Source of the DNA: Knoxdaviesia capensis
Lineage: Eukaryota; Ascomycota; Sordariomycetes; Microascales; Gondwanamycetaceae
Assembly: GCA_001510575.1 (NCBI GenBank)
Contig: LNGK01000008.1
Coordinates: forward strand, 5,466,981 to 5,530,980
DNA: 64,000 nucleotides
Direction of reading: 5' to 3'
In this document: in pieces, positions 32,019 through 44,350 of the stretch
Layout: each line of letters begins with the position of its first letter
Numbering within the stretch: position 1 is the stretch's first letter
Program-made: the position numbers and the translations under genes
Notes under the pieces: model-generated
Told to the model about the DNA's origin: nothing
Seen by the model: only the letters and a program-made list of their open reading frames with translations
Database searches by the model: none

Positions 32019-34300
32019 GTCCTGCAAAAGAAAACCCTGGAAGAAGACAGATACTTTCTCTCTTGTATCCTGTGCCCAACATCTGGGTGTTCAACCAGCC
32101 CCAGAGTGCCTGTAACAGGTGGCCGTACTCGAACACGCCCATGTCCCGACTACCGTTGTCTTTCTCCTATATTTCCTTTTTTTCTCGCCTCCCTCGTCCC
32201 GACGTAATCACGGCCAACCACCAGCATGTCCCAGAACCTGGGATGGAGCCCTCTCCATCCATCCCCCAAACTTTTCTTTTTTCCCCTTCGTTTTCTGAAT
32301 CTTTGCGCGTGCCACCACACACAAACACACACCGGGGGGGCGTCCTGTTTGGGGTCCAGACCGGGACCTAGGCCTGGTCGGCCATGCAGCTGAGATAACA
32401 CAGCCGAAGCGGAGAAGAAAAGATAGGAACACCATAAGAACAGGTGGACAGCAGACACGGAAGGAAGATACAAGAAGAGAAAGAGGAGGAAGACAGTCAT
32501 TTTAGGGGAGAAGGGTTGTCGGAGAAATACAAAGCTATTACTCCATCACTCTCTTTCGCGGTCCGCTGGTCCTTGATCATTGGAAAAAGCAGCATATCAT
32601 ACACGTTCGTCCCGCGCCCTCTTAAGCGGACGATCATACACATCGTCAACCAGGAGGGATGAAAAGGGGGGAGGAGCAACATATGTGCAAGGAACACCGC
32701 TTCGGACCGGCATCCTTTCTATATCCTCATTGCGTGCTTTGCTCCCCCGGTGTACCTTCTTCATCGTGCCTCCGTGCTTGTGAACCGCTCCTGGTCTGGG
32801 CGTGGGCCGGACTGGGGAAGGAAAGGGAAGCAAAAGACGGAGGGGAGATCTGTATGTAGATGGTATATCTTCTGTACTGAGTACCTATGTCGGTAAGTCA
32901 CGTCCTGACTTGCAACGTTCGGTGATCGCCTTCCCGTTCGTCTCTACTAAGCTACATCTTCATATGCAGAACCATATTTCCCCCCCAAAACCTTAAATTA
33001 TCAGGCCGATTATCGTCGGTTTCAGATGGGCTAAGCCGGTTCGTCGTGCCTTCTCCATGTGGCTTATGCCGCCAGTTCCCAGCTTCTTGCATGCAATGTT
33101 GGAGTCGTCGTCCTATATAAAGATGCTTGTTGTGGGTTGACAGGCGGAATGGAGATACACAGCAAAGCCGGCCTGGAAGCGTATATCGGGTCTTGTGGCT
33201 GACACTGGAGTCAAAAGGGGAAAGAGGGTATCTCAGTGAATGTCACTGTACTGTATGTACCATATTGTATCTCCATTCCTTCGCTTGCGCCGTGGCTCCA
33301 CAAAAGAATAAATCCCCCAAACTGACACAATATCCCGCTGTCTTATGCATCCAGCCCGAAACAAAGAGAGCAGGAAAAGAAAAAGCGCCACCATTGTTAC
33401 CGAGAAGTTACAAAAGCGGTTGGGTTTTGCTTTTTGGCCCCCTTTTCTTCAATTTCCTATTCCTGTCCTATACATTCACAGACATATATGCTATACGCGC
33501 GCTCTCTCTCTATATATGATATCGTGATACGGTATCTGTGTTATATACCAGACTAACACGGGTACATGTGACACCCAGGGATCGAACAGCAATCATGATC
33601 GCCTTGTTTTCTTTTCGGGGTTGGTGGTGGTGGTCCTCGGTTATACGTGTGAAGCACTGCTCAGGTGCCTTGAGGGAAAAGGATGTATACCCTGCGTGAA
33701 GGGAAAATCTGCATGTCCGTGTGTCTGTTGGTGATGCGCGCGCGGCCTGAACAGGCAGATCTTACAATCCCCCCGATTCCCCAAAACAGAACACAGAACA
33801 CCCGAAAGGAAATTGTCGCCCATGAAGATCAGACTGCACCAAACAAGGCACTTTTCTGGGAGGAACGGAGATCTCCAACACACACACCGTATGGGCATCT
33901 TGTATATTGAACACATGTTCTCTGTACGATAAGCTGGGAATGATACTTGGACTTACACCGCAAATCAGGAGGACACACGGCTCTGTCAATAGGTATGTCC
34001 ATATACGACATACTATACATAAGACCGCACATATCAAAAAGTAGCGACGTGCGACGGTGCCCGTCCATTGGCCCTACGCCCGTCACCGAAAGGGCCCAAC
34101 CACGGCCCGCGTGCCCTCACAGCCCTAAGGTACATGATGTTCAGTACTATACTGTCCCTACACTCACTATATGTGTAAGGATGTACCTAAGATGCTTGCC
34201 GACTTCCAGTCCCGCAGGTATCCGTGAAGCCACGGCTGGGCTGGCCGCTGCATGATGTGCATTTCCACAAACCCTCTCTTTCATTTCCCAAGCTGTGCCT

Positions 34301-37300
34301 CGTCTCTCCCTCTCGCTCGGTCTCGGGTTTCCGACGCTGGCCCCTTCCCCTGTTCCGGCTTTAGGTTGTTTTTTTCTAATCTTTTTAATTTTTAATTTTT
34401 TTTCTAATTTTCTTTTTAGTTTTTTAATTTTTTTTCTTTCTTGGCCTGCCTGCCCAGCTCTTCTCCTCCTCATACACGCACGCAACACAGATCTTATATA
34501 CGCACGCCCCCTCCCCAACCCCCAACGGCCGACAGCCTATGCATGAATATGATCGACAAGAGATCACGAAAGAAAAAGAGGACAGCATGTGAACAAAATG
34601 GAGGCCTTTGCCATATCAAGAAATAATAGTCATAATAGTCCCTCCGGCTGGTTAAGCCCGTTCAGACGCCCTGCTCTCCCCCCCGGAAGAGGGGGCTCTT
34701 TGCGGCCTAGGCTTTTTGTCTCTCCTGTCTTCGCGCTCTTTTTTTCATCCCATCTTTTGCTGCTCCCCCTGATTTGTGCTTCAGATTTCTCGCTTCCTCT
34801 GTGCCTATCCCGTCCAAGCTCAAGATCCCCGGGACTCATGAAAACCGGCGGTGCGCGCAGAATATTAGATTGAAGGACATATAGACAAGAAGAAGATATG
34901 CGTGCGTGTGTCTTCATCGATTAGCTGCGGGTAATATCAGACCTGTATCTCCGGTATTGGCATGTGTGCACTACGGGCTGTCCAGTCCCAAGATACAGTA
35001 CGATCTAATAGCGACGGGGCCTGGAACGTGAACATGGCCCAATCTCGCCCAGATCGTACGAACAACAGCCATTGCACTAATTCCAGGGGCAGTGCGTCCG
35101 CCTAGTCTGCCTTGTGGTGGGTGGCAAGTAACACCAGTAGTGAATGCACTGACAGTTCGTCTGACACAACCAAGATATCCATCCATCAGACTATCCGCTC
35201 ATATCTCGGAGCCCGTCTCATATATTTCCGCACACCCGCTAAATAGTACTCTCAGCCCCCTCCCGCAACTTCGGAGCATCTCCACACCATGCTAATCTTC
35301 ACCGACTTCAGCTGCAATATATTCGAGGGAAGTAATCACCCGCGTTGGGGCGCAGAGCAGGAATATCAGGGAACGAACATGTTAAAGTGCTGGGTCAGGT
35401 TTCCCTGGCTTTCCCAACCATTTAACGTCGGAGATGGTCTTTGCGCCCCCCTGCTGAACATTGCCGACCCTTCCCTGCCCACGTTACTTGAAAGTTGTCG
35501 GAATTGGTGCTCGCTGTCCCTTGTCCGCAGAGGAACACAATCCGACAAGAATGCTCGTGCACCTGCCTCCATCTGGTCATCTCTGGAACAGGCCGATCCC
35601 GCATATCCCACACCAGACCAGAAAAAGAAAGAAAAAAGAAAAAGAAAACGAAAAACAGCCCGCGCCACCACTCAGACTCGCTCCCCCCAGAAAAAGGGAA
35701 TCCAGGGTCTCGCTGACCCACCGCCCATTGCCACGACGGAACCTGCCTACCACTACCACTTACGACGAGCTGGAGGTAGCCGTACCTTTTTCTTACCTGC
35801 ACTCCCCTTCTTCCTCTGCCCCCCGATCCGATCGTTGTCATCACGGAGAACGGAAGCCTGTTTCATTTGTCTCCGACTTCTCCGTATCAACATGGTTCAG
35901 ACAGGCGTAGGACTTGGATACACGTCACTGATAGTGCTGAAAAAAGAAAAAAAAGAAAAGAAAAATGCTGTCTTGTCAACCGTCAGCCACGACCAGTTCA
36001 GACCATTTTCGGAAAATGAAAACTCGGAAAGCCTTCCACGGCGAATTTCTCGTCTGAAAAAGAAGCAGACCGGAAGATTATTTGAGGCTGTTTGGGTATC
36101 AGGGGACGAATAAACCATCTGAACCTGAACCTGTCTGAGCCCTCCCAGTGTGTGCTAGCTGCAGAACAAGGAAAGCGGATGGACTTGGGGAAATATATCT
36201 GTGAAGTGAGTGATCGCAACAACCACCAATCGCGGCCATCAAACTTCGCGAGGCGCGGAGCGGGAGGAGATCTGCACGCACTTTTGGCCCGAAGGAGGAT
36301 TTCCTTTTTATTCAATTTTAATTTTTTAAAATTTTTAGATTTTTTGGGGGTTTTGCCTCCTATCATGATCGCAACGAGGGGCTCAGGTTCCTCTTGTTTG
36401 GCTGTATTTTCCATAATGAACGTTCCCTCCCACCCCAACAGAGAGAAACCCAACCAACCGCCCAACAAGGCAATATCAAAAGAGGCCAAGTTTCCAACAA
36501 ACTGCACACACGGGCGGGCAGCCAGCCATGGTAACATCAAGCCAAGCCGTCCCCGACGTACCATTCGGGAGTCCCTTCAGCGTCGCGGCAGCGAACCAAA
36601 CAAAAAAAAAAAAAAAAACCTACCCAAAAGTTACTTTTCTTCGCTCTTGGGGGTTTGGAAATTCTTGTATATAAGAATTGATTCCTTCATCTTTTTTGAA
36701 ACCCTCTCAGTAACAAACAACGAAGCAGGTGTAACCCATGCTCGCGTATCCCTGGTTCGACGACGATCACTGCCTGTTCGGATGCTCTCCTGTTCACCAA
36801 ACGTGTGAGGTGAAGGGGGGGGGGAAAGCAAAGAGAGAAGGGAGCTTGGGCCCCAAAGTGCTTGCTGCCAGGGGAGTTAAATCGCTAAGAGAGATTCCCT
36901 TTTCCCTCCCCAGAAAGAGAGCTCGGTCTCTGGCAGGGGAGGATGAGATAATTGCTAGGATTTAGATGGGTTGGTCACTTTTTCCCGTCTTCGGGAGACG
37001 ACGACCGTGCACCCAGAGGAGTTCCAGAAAATGAATCAGAGTCAACACCCCCATACAACGTCGACCTGAAGCTCAAACCACAGGGTCCCCCTCAGTGGAA
37101 AATATGAAAATTCCCCAGCTCGGGATCGATAAGAGCTCTTGAGTGGCGTATGATGTCAACATCACATTTCCCTGGGATATCTCGACAAAGGCAGCACTTT
37201 CTGCTGATGCTCAAACTTGGTGTCTCTTTAGATCACTTGTCGGTAACCATAAGTAAGTCCCTTGGGAAATTGTGAGAACACGTCCTCCAAAAGAGGATCC

Positions 37301-38500
37301 CCCCACGTCTAATTTGGACTTGTCTGCTAGTTTTCAGTTAGCTGCGTAGCTGAACCGCTCCCGATTGCGCGAGAGAGACTTGGTTGGTCCTTGCAGGAAG
37401 CCGTATGCCAGGAAGTATCATGTTCAGGCTTCTTCTTCCCTTTCTTTTACTACTAGAAGCTCCGCTTCCATCGAATAGTTGTGTCACTGGGGCTCGGCGG
37501 GTCAACTCAGGCGATTTCCTTCCTGTCCCTTCAATTCTGGGTCCGGGTTGGACCTGGCTGTTGCTATGCTCTCTCCCTCCGATGGATCCTGGGACGACTT
37601 CCAAAAGAAAGCAAGAGCCGGTGAAAAGAGTGTGGGGCGGCTTCCGATTTGTGGATTGTGTGGGTGGAAATCAATAATTGCCTTGGGTTGGTACTAGGCC
37701 AAAGATCAACCGTCTTTTTTTGCGATGTACTGAATATGGGCCTCGCTTCTCTCACTTTCATCTGGCTGCTGCAACGACAGGATCCGGCAGCTGAAGGAAC
37801 CATGAGACCGTTGAGAGCAAGAACGAAAAGACTTACCCAGTGCGCACACGCCTCTTGGTGGTGCTGGAGTCCCGCTTGGCGTTTGAAAATTCTCCGCTTA
37901 TGATCAACCGACCGTTCGTGGGAGGACGACGTGAGACATGACTTGATGTGAGGATGTGTTGGAGCCAGCACTGGGACAAAATCGGCATGATTAACAACAG
38001 ACAGGCGCGGCCTCTCGTAGTGCGGAGATTGTCCCTACCACTTTTCCTCCTCCCTCGTCCACCGAGGCGAGATCCAGCAAGCAGCCTTGATCCACACTCC
38101 TCCTCCAAAAAGGCCCCAGCCTGGCGCCCTGGTTCCGGACGGCTTTGTTGCTGAGCTTCAACTGGGTGGTGGCAAACTGACAGCTTGGTTGGAACCGAGG
38201 CGCCCCGAGCCGTAACACGGCTCAAACAACCACAATCCCCAGACCTCGCGGGATGTTGGGGAGGCACAGTGGGAGATGTCCTCATCTGAGAAAAAAAAAA
38301 TGATCGCCCGCCCGCCTCGGCTTGCACGAGCACGATCCTGTCTCTTGGTTGCTGCACCCCTCCGTCGTGGATATGTCAAAGCTCGTAGGTTTTTTCTCGG
38401 AAGGGCACATCCCAGTTGGGAACATCAGCAAGGTTGACCTCCGGGGGTTTTTTTCTTCGCCGACTTGTTTTTTTTACCCTTGGACACTCTATATAAAACT
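34301..38500. other. Gene desert, segment C
   Basis: No supported gene. A/T-rich tracts at about 34367-34440 and 36300-36345 and an A-run at 36602-36618 are the main landmarks. The longest frame of the desert (35289-36113, +) lies here, but its product is compositionally odd (Lys/Arg runs) and two other frames are also open over the same bases, as expected from stop-poor biased DNA. Confidence 0.6.
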
Positions 38501-41500
38501 CACGTCAGGTTCAATCTAGCAATCACAGTCCTAGTAGATTTGCACTCATAGCCGACCGGCGCTAGGCTCGGCGGGTTGTTGAGGGCTGAACTTGAGGGGG
38601 TCCGCATCCGTGTCCGCTCGCTGCACGCACTTCAATATACTGTAGGTTTTGCCCGCTATTATTCACCGAGAAAATAGATGGAGGTGTGGAGAGAGAGGGA
38701 GAGAGAGATAGAGAGAGAAAGAGAGAGAGAGAGAGAAGAACCGCGATTCAGATGCAACGTGTCTGGGAATCAGGATCTAGTACTGGCAATAACCGCAACA
38801 TCGACTAAGGTCCCCTTGCTCATAACGTTCTTAGCCCGAGCTTGCCGTCTTCCACCCCCTCCACTGTGCAAGTAAGACAACGCCACCCAAGCCGGGCCCA
38901 GAATATGCACATCGGAGGGGAAGCCTAGACAGCCGGAGCGGCTTGGCATACCGAGCGAGGCCCGGAGCCCAGAAGCGGAGCAGCAGCTACGAGTATGTCC
39001 AGCTACAGACGTGAGAAGGCTATCTCGGATATTAGAAGGGTGGGTAGTGAAGAAAAAGATCAGGCGACTATGTCTCGAACGACGTGCTGTGGCTATACTA
39101 GCAAAGTAATTAAAGACTAAACAGACCGGGCCTGCCATGAACACTCATCGCGTCCTCCTGCAGGTGTATACATTATACATATTCTAAGTGTTGGAAGGGT
39201 GCGAAAGCGGGGCGGAAGCAACGTCTTCCGGAGAAAAAGAAAAGAAAGAAGAAGAAAAAAAGCAAAGTCAAGCTTGGGTGGCGCTTCGGGATCGGGGCCT
39301 AAAGTCCATGAGCCCACAAACCCAAAATGATGGGATGAAAGAGAGCAGGTGTGTCAGTACAGACGGACGTGCGCCGCCAGACGACAGACGACAGGGCAAC
39401 ACAGAGCAAGAAATCGGTTAAGCCTTTTCTCCGAACCCTGGGGAAGATTAAGGAACAACCAAGTCCGACCGGGCGCTGACGTATACACTCCCAAAGGAAA
39501 ATCAAGATTTGAATAACAGTCCAAGGTCCGTGGTATCGTGACAGATTCGGACAAAATGCATCTCATCCCAGCACAGAGCAAAAGCTAATGACTGATGAGA
39601 CACCCCGATGGAAAACACACACACAGTAAACGACAGCCGGAGGTTTTCCATCCCAGCTCACCTCTTTTGATTGAAGGGGGGCCGGAACGTGTCAGCGCCG
39701 GGACCAGGCTGCGGAGTCTGTGTTTTTGCGAACGCTGAACGAACAGGCCATACATCAGACAGGCAGCCAGCCAGTGGGTGAGTGACATGGCATGCAGTAG
39801 TTCGACTTTTGTCGGGCAATTATACACCAGACACAAACCTTGCGAAAGAGGCCAGAAGCGGAAACATTCACCTGAAGACCAAACTTCAAACAGCTTACCC
39901 TGAAAATTTCCCGGCCAAACCCTGACTTAACCCTACAGAGATGATTGATACCAGTGTTCCGAGAATGCAGCCTCCCGCGCACGCGGAGCGGGGAGAACTG
40001 GCCAGCCAGGAAGGAGGAGGACGTGGTTACAGAAACTGCTTTCAAAAACCGAGCTGTATTAGATGGAAGTTCAGTACGTACCGCGGTATATTCTGTAAAA
40101 GGTTCGGGAAGGCAGAGAGTGTGAAGACAATAAACGCAAGTGCCCTCAGCAAGCAGGAGGCTACTGCAAAGACGTGGGTGGTGCTTTCCTTGCACTTGCT
40201 CACGTTCCGTCCTTTTTACCGGAAAGGCACTGGCAAAAGCATGGCAAGTCCACCCAAAGACAGCAGCATCAAGGAGCAAATCAGCTGGGAAGGTGGGAAG
40301 GCAAGTGCCAGGGTTGTTCGCTTCCCAGGGAAGCTGCGATCCACCAGACTGGATGCACTAACATCCGTTGGGACGCTAGCCCAGCCCCTCCGTTTGGCTG
40401 CCCTGCCCCTGGCCGATTTCGCCATCTTGCTGTTCCTTCCCACACACACACACACACACATCTCCCCCCCCCCATATTGCACGCACCACCTGACTATATC
40501 CGTGATATACGAGTAGCATACCTCGGTCTAGCCTTTGTTCAGCTTGATGACAGACATTCTGAGGCCATTTCGAGACTGATGAAAGAAAAGCTGTCTTGGA
40601 AGCGCATCGTGATCGACCGAGAGAGAACCTTTCTACTATAGATGTATCTTCGGTAAACATATACGAGAGGTGTATAACATGTTTGGCTCCTTTACAGGCT
40701 TCAAGTTCTTGCCCGCTGCTGTTCACGTTGTCATGTCACCACCACACAGGTCCCGCCGGTTCTGACCTTGGAGGAGGAAGAACGAACTTACACGGAACAA
40801 CCTAGTAACACCCGAAACTACCAAAAAAGCCACATGGCTTTTTTCTTGTCTTTTTATTTTATTTGAGTTTATTTTTTATTTCTTTTCCTAGAGTTCGCTC
40901 TAGCCTCCGTCTTCTTTCGATCATCCGATGTCTGGGTCTTTCGATTCATCCAGCCAAATCGCCACACAGCACGTTTTGTTCGTTCCTTCCGGCGCCATGT
41001 CTCTAGTGTTGCTGCTGTCTTTATCCAGACATGGAGGAGTCAAGCTGGTGGTGACAACCTGTGGTCTACGAACTGACGGCCGATGTCCCTCCTCGTAGTA
41101 TTTCTCTATGGAAACGCACGAAACCCACCACGGCTATCTCCATCCAGCCTCACGGAGATGGATACCTTCCTTCTTCGTTACCACGACGTAATGATGCCGT
41201 CTTCCTTCCATATATACCTCGCTGTCAGATGCCGATTACGTGCTCCGTGATGATAGGCCATAAGTGTCGCTGATATAGGTCTTCCGCTTCGGAACACCTG
41301 CAAGTCTGGATCCGCATGTAACGAACTGTGCAGGTCTATACCTACGGCACACACTGGAAGAAAGAAAAGATGGTCTAAAGAAAGGAAGAAGAACCCGAAC
41401 AACGAACGTCGTGTTGTTCCTTGCTCTTTTGCTGCTGTGCCGCTATACTGCCGAATTCCCATTCCCAAGCACCAGCCAGGCCGTTAGCTTGCGACACAGC

Positions 41501-44000
41501 TCCAACCGGGCCCCCCAAACCGCCTTTCTTGAGGTAATGGTAGGGATCTATGCTACTATTACTTAGTAAACGCAGCACACAACCTGCACGTCCCAGAAGA
41601 TTGTCACGCTGCTCTTCCCCTCCGCTCTGGCTACGGATTCTCACCTACATGGCGATGTTACTTCGCCGTTCTCTTCTGTTCGCAGCGTTGCTTTCTAGAA
41701 TCAGGGATGCTTGCTTCCGTGTGCGTTTGTGTTCGCTCCTCCCCTCTCCAACCAGCTGAACAAACCCTCAACACCCGATTTATATTGGCCCAGAGTCACG
41801 GTGGTGGATCAACACCGATTTTTTCGGTTGGCTCTAGACGTCTCGACCCTTCCAACCCTCTGCGGGGCGGTCCCTATTTAGCCCCCTTCCATTACAGTGT
41901 AACATGCAGTGCAGAGGGAGGTGCATCATTGGGGAGCTTCAGCCCGGTGCAGGCATACACACACTGTACTGTGTGTAAGTTCAGCACTGTAGTATGGGAT
42001 GGGGGTCCCGCGAAATATTTATAACCCACTAAATGCTTGAGTTTCCGAATATTTGTCTCAAAAGGGTAGGTCGGTAAGTGCGAACCAACACATCACTCTA
42101 TATGCAGGAGAAAAGAGAAAAAAAAAGGAGCAGATAGGCAATATGTAACCAGGTGTGGTGGAGAGCAAAGTCCCAGAGATCACCGGCCGTAGCGAGAAAC
42201 CGTTACATCGGCGGGGAGCAAACGGCCTGCTTCCCAGCCGGTTGGGATATGGTGGTGCATGTCAGAGCCTAAAGGGGGAGGGGGGAGAGAGATACTGAGG
42301 GACCACTCACGGGTACGGTGCTGCTGCGAAGCGAGGTTGCCGCGTTTAAGTCGGCGTCACAAGCAGGACACACTGTTGGCTGGCCCGCCCACCGGAGAGA
42401 AAAAGCGGCCGTGGAGGGAGAAAAGCAAAAAAGGAGATGCATCAGTGAGACGGAATCGCTTAGGTGCAGCTATCAGATGCACCCAGCCGAAGTTGGTCAC
42501 CGCCCACTCACAAGGTGCAGCTCTCCGCGTCCCCGTCGCAAGTCAACAAAAATGCCATGCTCACCCCCCCGGGAAAAGAAGCCAGTCTTCCCAGCCACCA
42601 GGTGAAGAACGTCTGTGTGCTTACAGGAGAGAGGCCTTTGAACGACGAACATCGACTCTATTGGGTCGGTCCTAACATTTGTGGTACATTTTCTGTATTC
42701 GAGGGGCACGGCTAGCTCACAGACGAAAGGGACCGATGCTCTGCAGGAGTGGGAGTTGTTGTAAGTTTGGATTGTTTCCGTGCATGCAGAACCTTGCCGC
42801 GTTTGTACATACTGTACTGCACAGTACTAAATGCCTGGCTCTGCCTACGCCAGTACCTGGAACTTCGTGAGAACTATTGTTGAAACCCCGTGTGTTGGTT
42901 CAAGGAAGAACTGGAAGAACAGAAGAGAAAGAAAAGAGGGCACCAAGTCGGTGTCCGTGCCATCGGTGGCCAAAGAACAAATAGGAACCAGAAAAGGCGC
43001 CAGCAGGGGGAACGGACGGAAAAGAAGGAAAAAAGAAAAGGGCTAGTTTAGAGGCCCTTTTTCCCACATTCAATAGTTTCTCGAACACCATTCCACCCCA
43101 CCCATATGGCGTCCTTTCTGACTTTTCTCTCTCTGCCGGCCTCGCTCTTTCCGTCTCTCTGCTGGCCACCCCTGCCGGGCCATGCTTTCTTCCTTTAGCC
43201 AGCCACATCGTGCCCCGTGCTTTTTATTTTGGGGCTAAAATACAACAACTCCGGTCAGACTTGGCCAGATATGGCGGGACCAACGACGGCCTTCGTTTTG
43301 TTGCTGATATGCAACTGCAGAGGCCGCTAGGAATTTCGCAGGAGCGGCGTGTACAGTATGTTCGTGTAGGTACTGCAGACTGCGCTTTGAGACATATCCC
43401 ATCAGGTGAATAACGATGTCGGAAGGGAGGGGGAAATAGGACGAAATGAAGGAAGGATAGTGAAACTAAGGTCAGGTGGGAGAGTCTTCCCGGGGAGGGA
43501 ACGCATCGACGACGGAGAAAAAGGCGCGCCCTTTTTTCATTTTTCATTTTTCATTTTCCTTTTTTTCCTGCTTTTTTTAAATTATTTTTTGAACCCCCTT
43601 TTTTATACTATAAAAGGCAGTATCGTGAAAGTGCTTTGTGTGACGGACAACCACTCTATATCCGTCAATTCCACGTTAACCAAGATCGCGCCTGAGGGGA
43701 GAAGGAACCGTTCTCCATGCAGTTCGCTCCTTCCGTTCTTTTCCTCCCTCCCTCTCCCCAAACATTTGTCTCCTTCTGGCCCTTGCTTGCCCAATCCAGG
43801 CAGCAATCAGCCGGCCATCACCCACCCGAATAACCGAAAGAGGGCAGATCCGGACGGGCGAAACTGTCCGGGGGTTTTTTTTTCTGCTCAAAAGAGAGAC
43901 TGGGTGGTCTTACCCCATTTGGTGTTAGTCTGGGTCTGGTAAGAAAGACCACCGCTCCGTAGGAAGGGTCAAGAGGGGGGCGGGAGAGACGAGCAGGAAT
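38501..44000. other. Gene desert, segment D
   Basis: No supported gene. It holds a GAGAGA tract (about 38686-38735), a (CA)10 repeat (40441-40460), an A/T tract (about 40850-40885), TTTTTCA repeats (about 43535-43560), and several TACTG/CAGTA palindromes (about 41959-41976, 42814-42827, 43351). Confidence 0.6.
42814..42827. repeat. GTACTG-CA-CAGTAC palindrome
   Basis: Perfect 6-bp inverted arms around CA; preceded by another ACTGTAC at 42811. Member of the desert palindrome family. Confidence 0.85.
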
Positions 44001-44047
44001 GAGGGGAGAGTGAGTGCAAGAGAGAGGTGGTGGTGGTGGTGGTGAGC

Positions 44048-44050
<3 letters not shown>

Positions 44051-44079
<29 letters not shown>
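44051..44079 (+). repeat. (GT)n dinucleotide repeat
   Basis: About 14 GT units, preceded by GGT repeats at 44028-44042. Confidence 0.95.
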
Positions 44080-44080
<1 letters not shown>

Positions 44081-44280
44081 TATCAAAGGGCCAAAATCGA
44101 GCGAATCGGAGCACTCAACGCCCGGCTCTCCCGTGCCCTCGGGCCCCCAGCCCGCGTTGCGATCTGCTCCTCGCACCGCACATGTAATAGTGTATGCACA
44201 CGCACTAATACCTCTGCGTAGCCCCCTCACCTTTTTGCTTCCCTCTCCCCTTCGCCTGTCGCTATTGAACTAAGACTACA

Positions 44281-44350
44281 CTTCTTTCTTCTTTCTTCTT
44301 TCTTCTTTCTTCTTTCTTCTTTCTTCTTTCTTCTTTCTTCTTTCTTCTTT
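44281..44350 (+). repeat. (CTTCTTT)10 heptanucleotide repeat
   Basis: Ten perfect tandem 7-mers, all pyrimidine on the + strand, continuing into TTTTTTCTTTTC. Like the AAAAG repeat at 6.5 kb it is a long homopurine/homopyrimidine tract. Confidence 0.95.

Larger units (their letters stand above)
30001..34300. other. Gene desert, segment B
   Basis: No supported gene. Contents: an (AAC)n tract at 30752-30774 followed by a GT run, a G-quadruplex motif at 31303-31322, a T-run near 31167-31185, an 8-bp-arm hairpin at 31997-32018, and a purine-rich + strand over much of 30160-30600. The two halves of the hairpin recur imperfectly near 34137-34165. Confidence 0.6.

Noticed and set aside
33570..33600. 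GTTCGATCC word resembling a tRNA T-loop (minus strand)
   Set aside because: No matching stems or A-box at the right distance.
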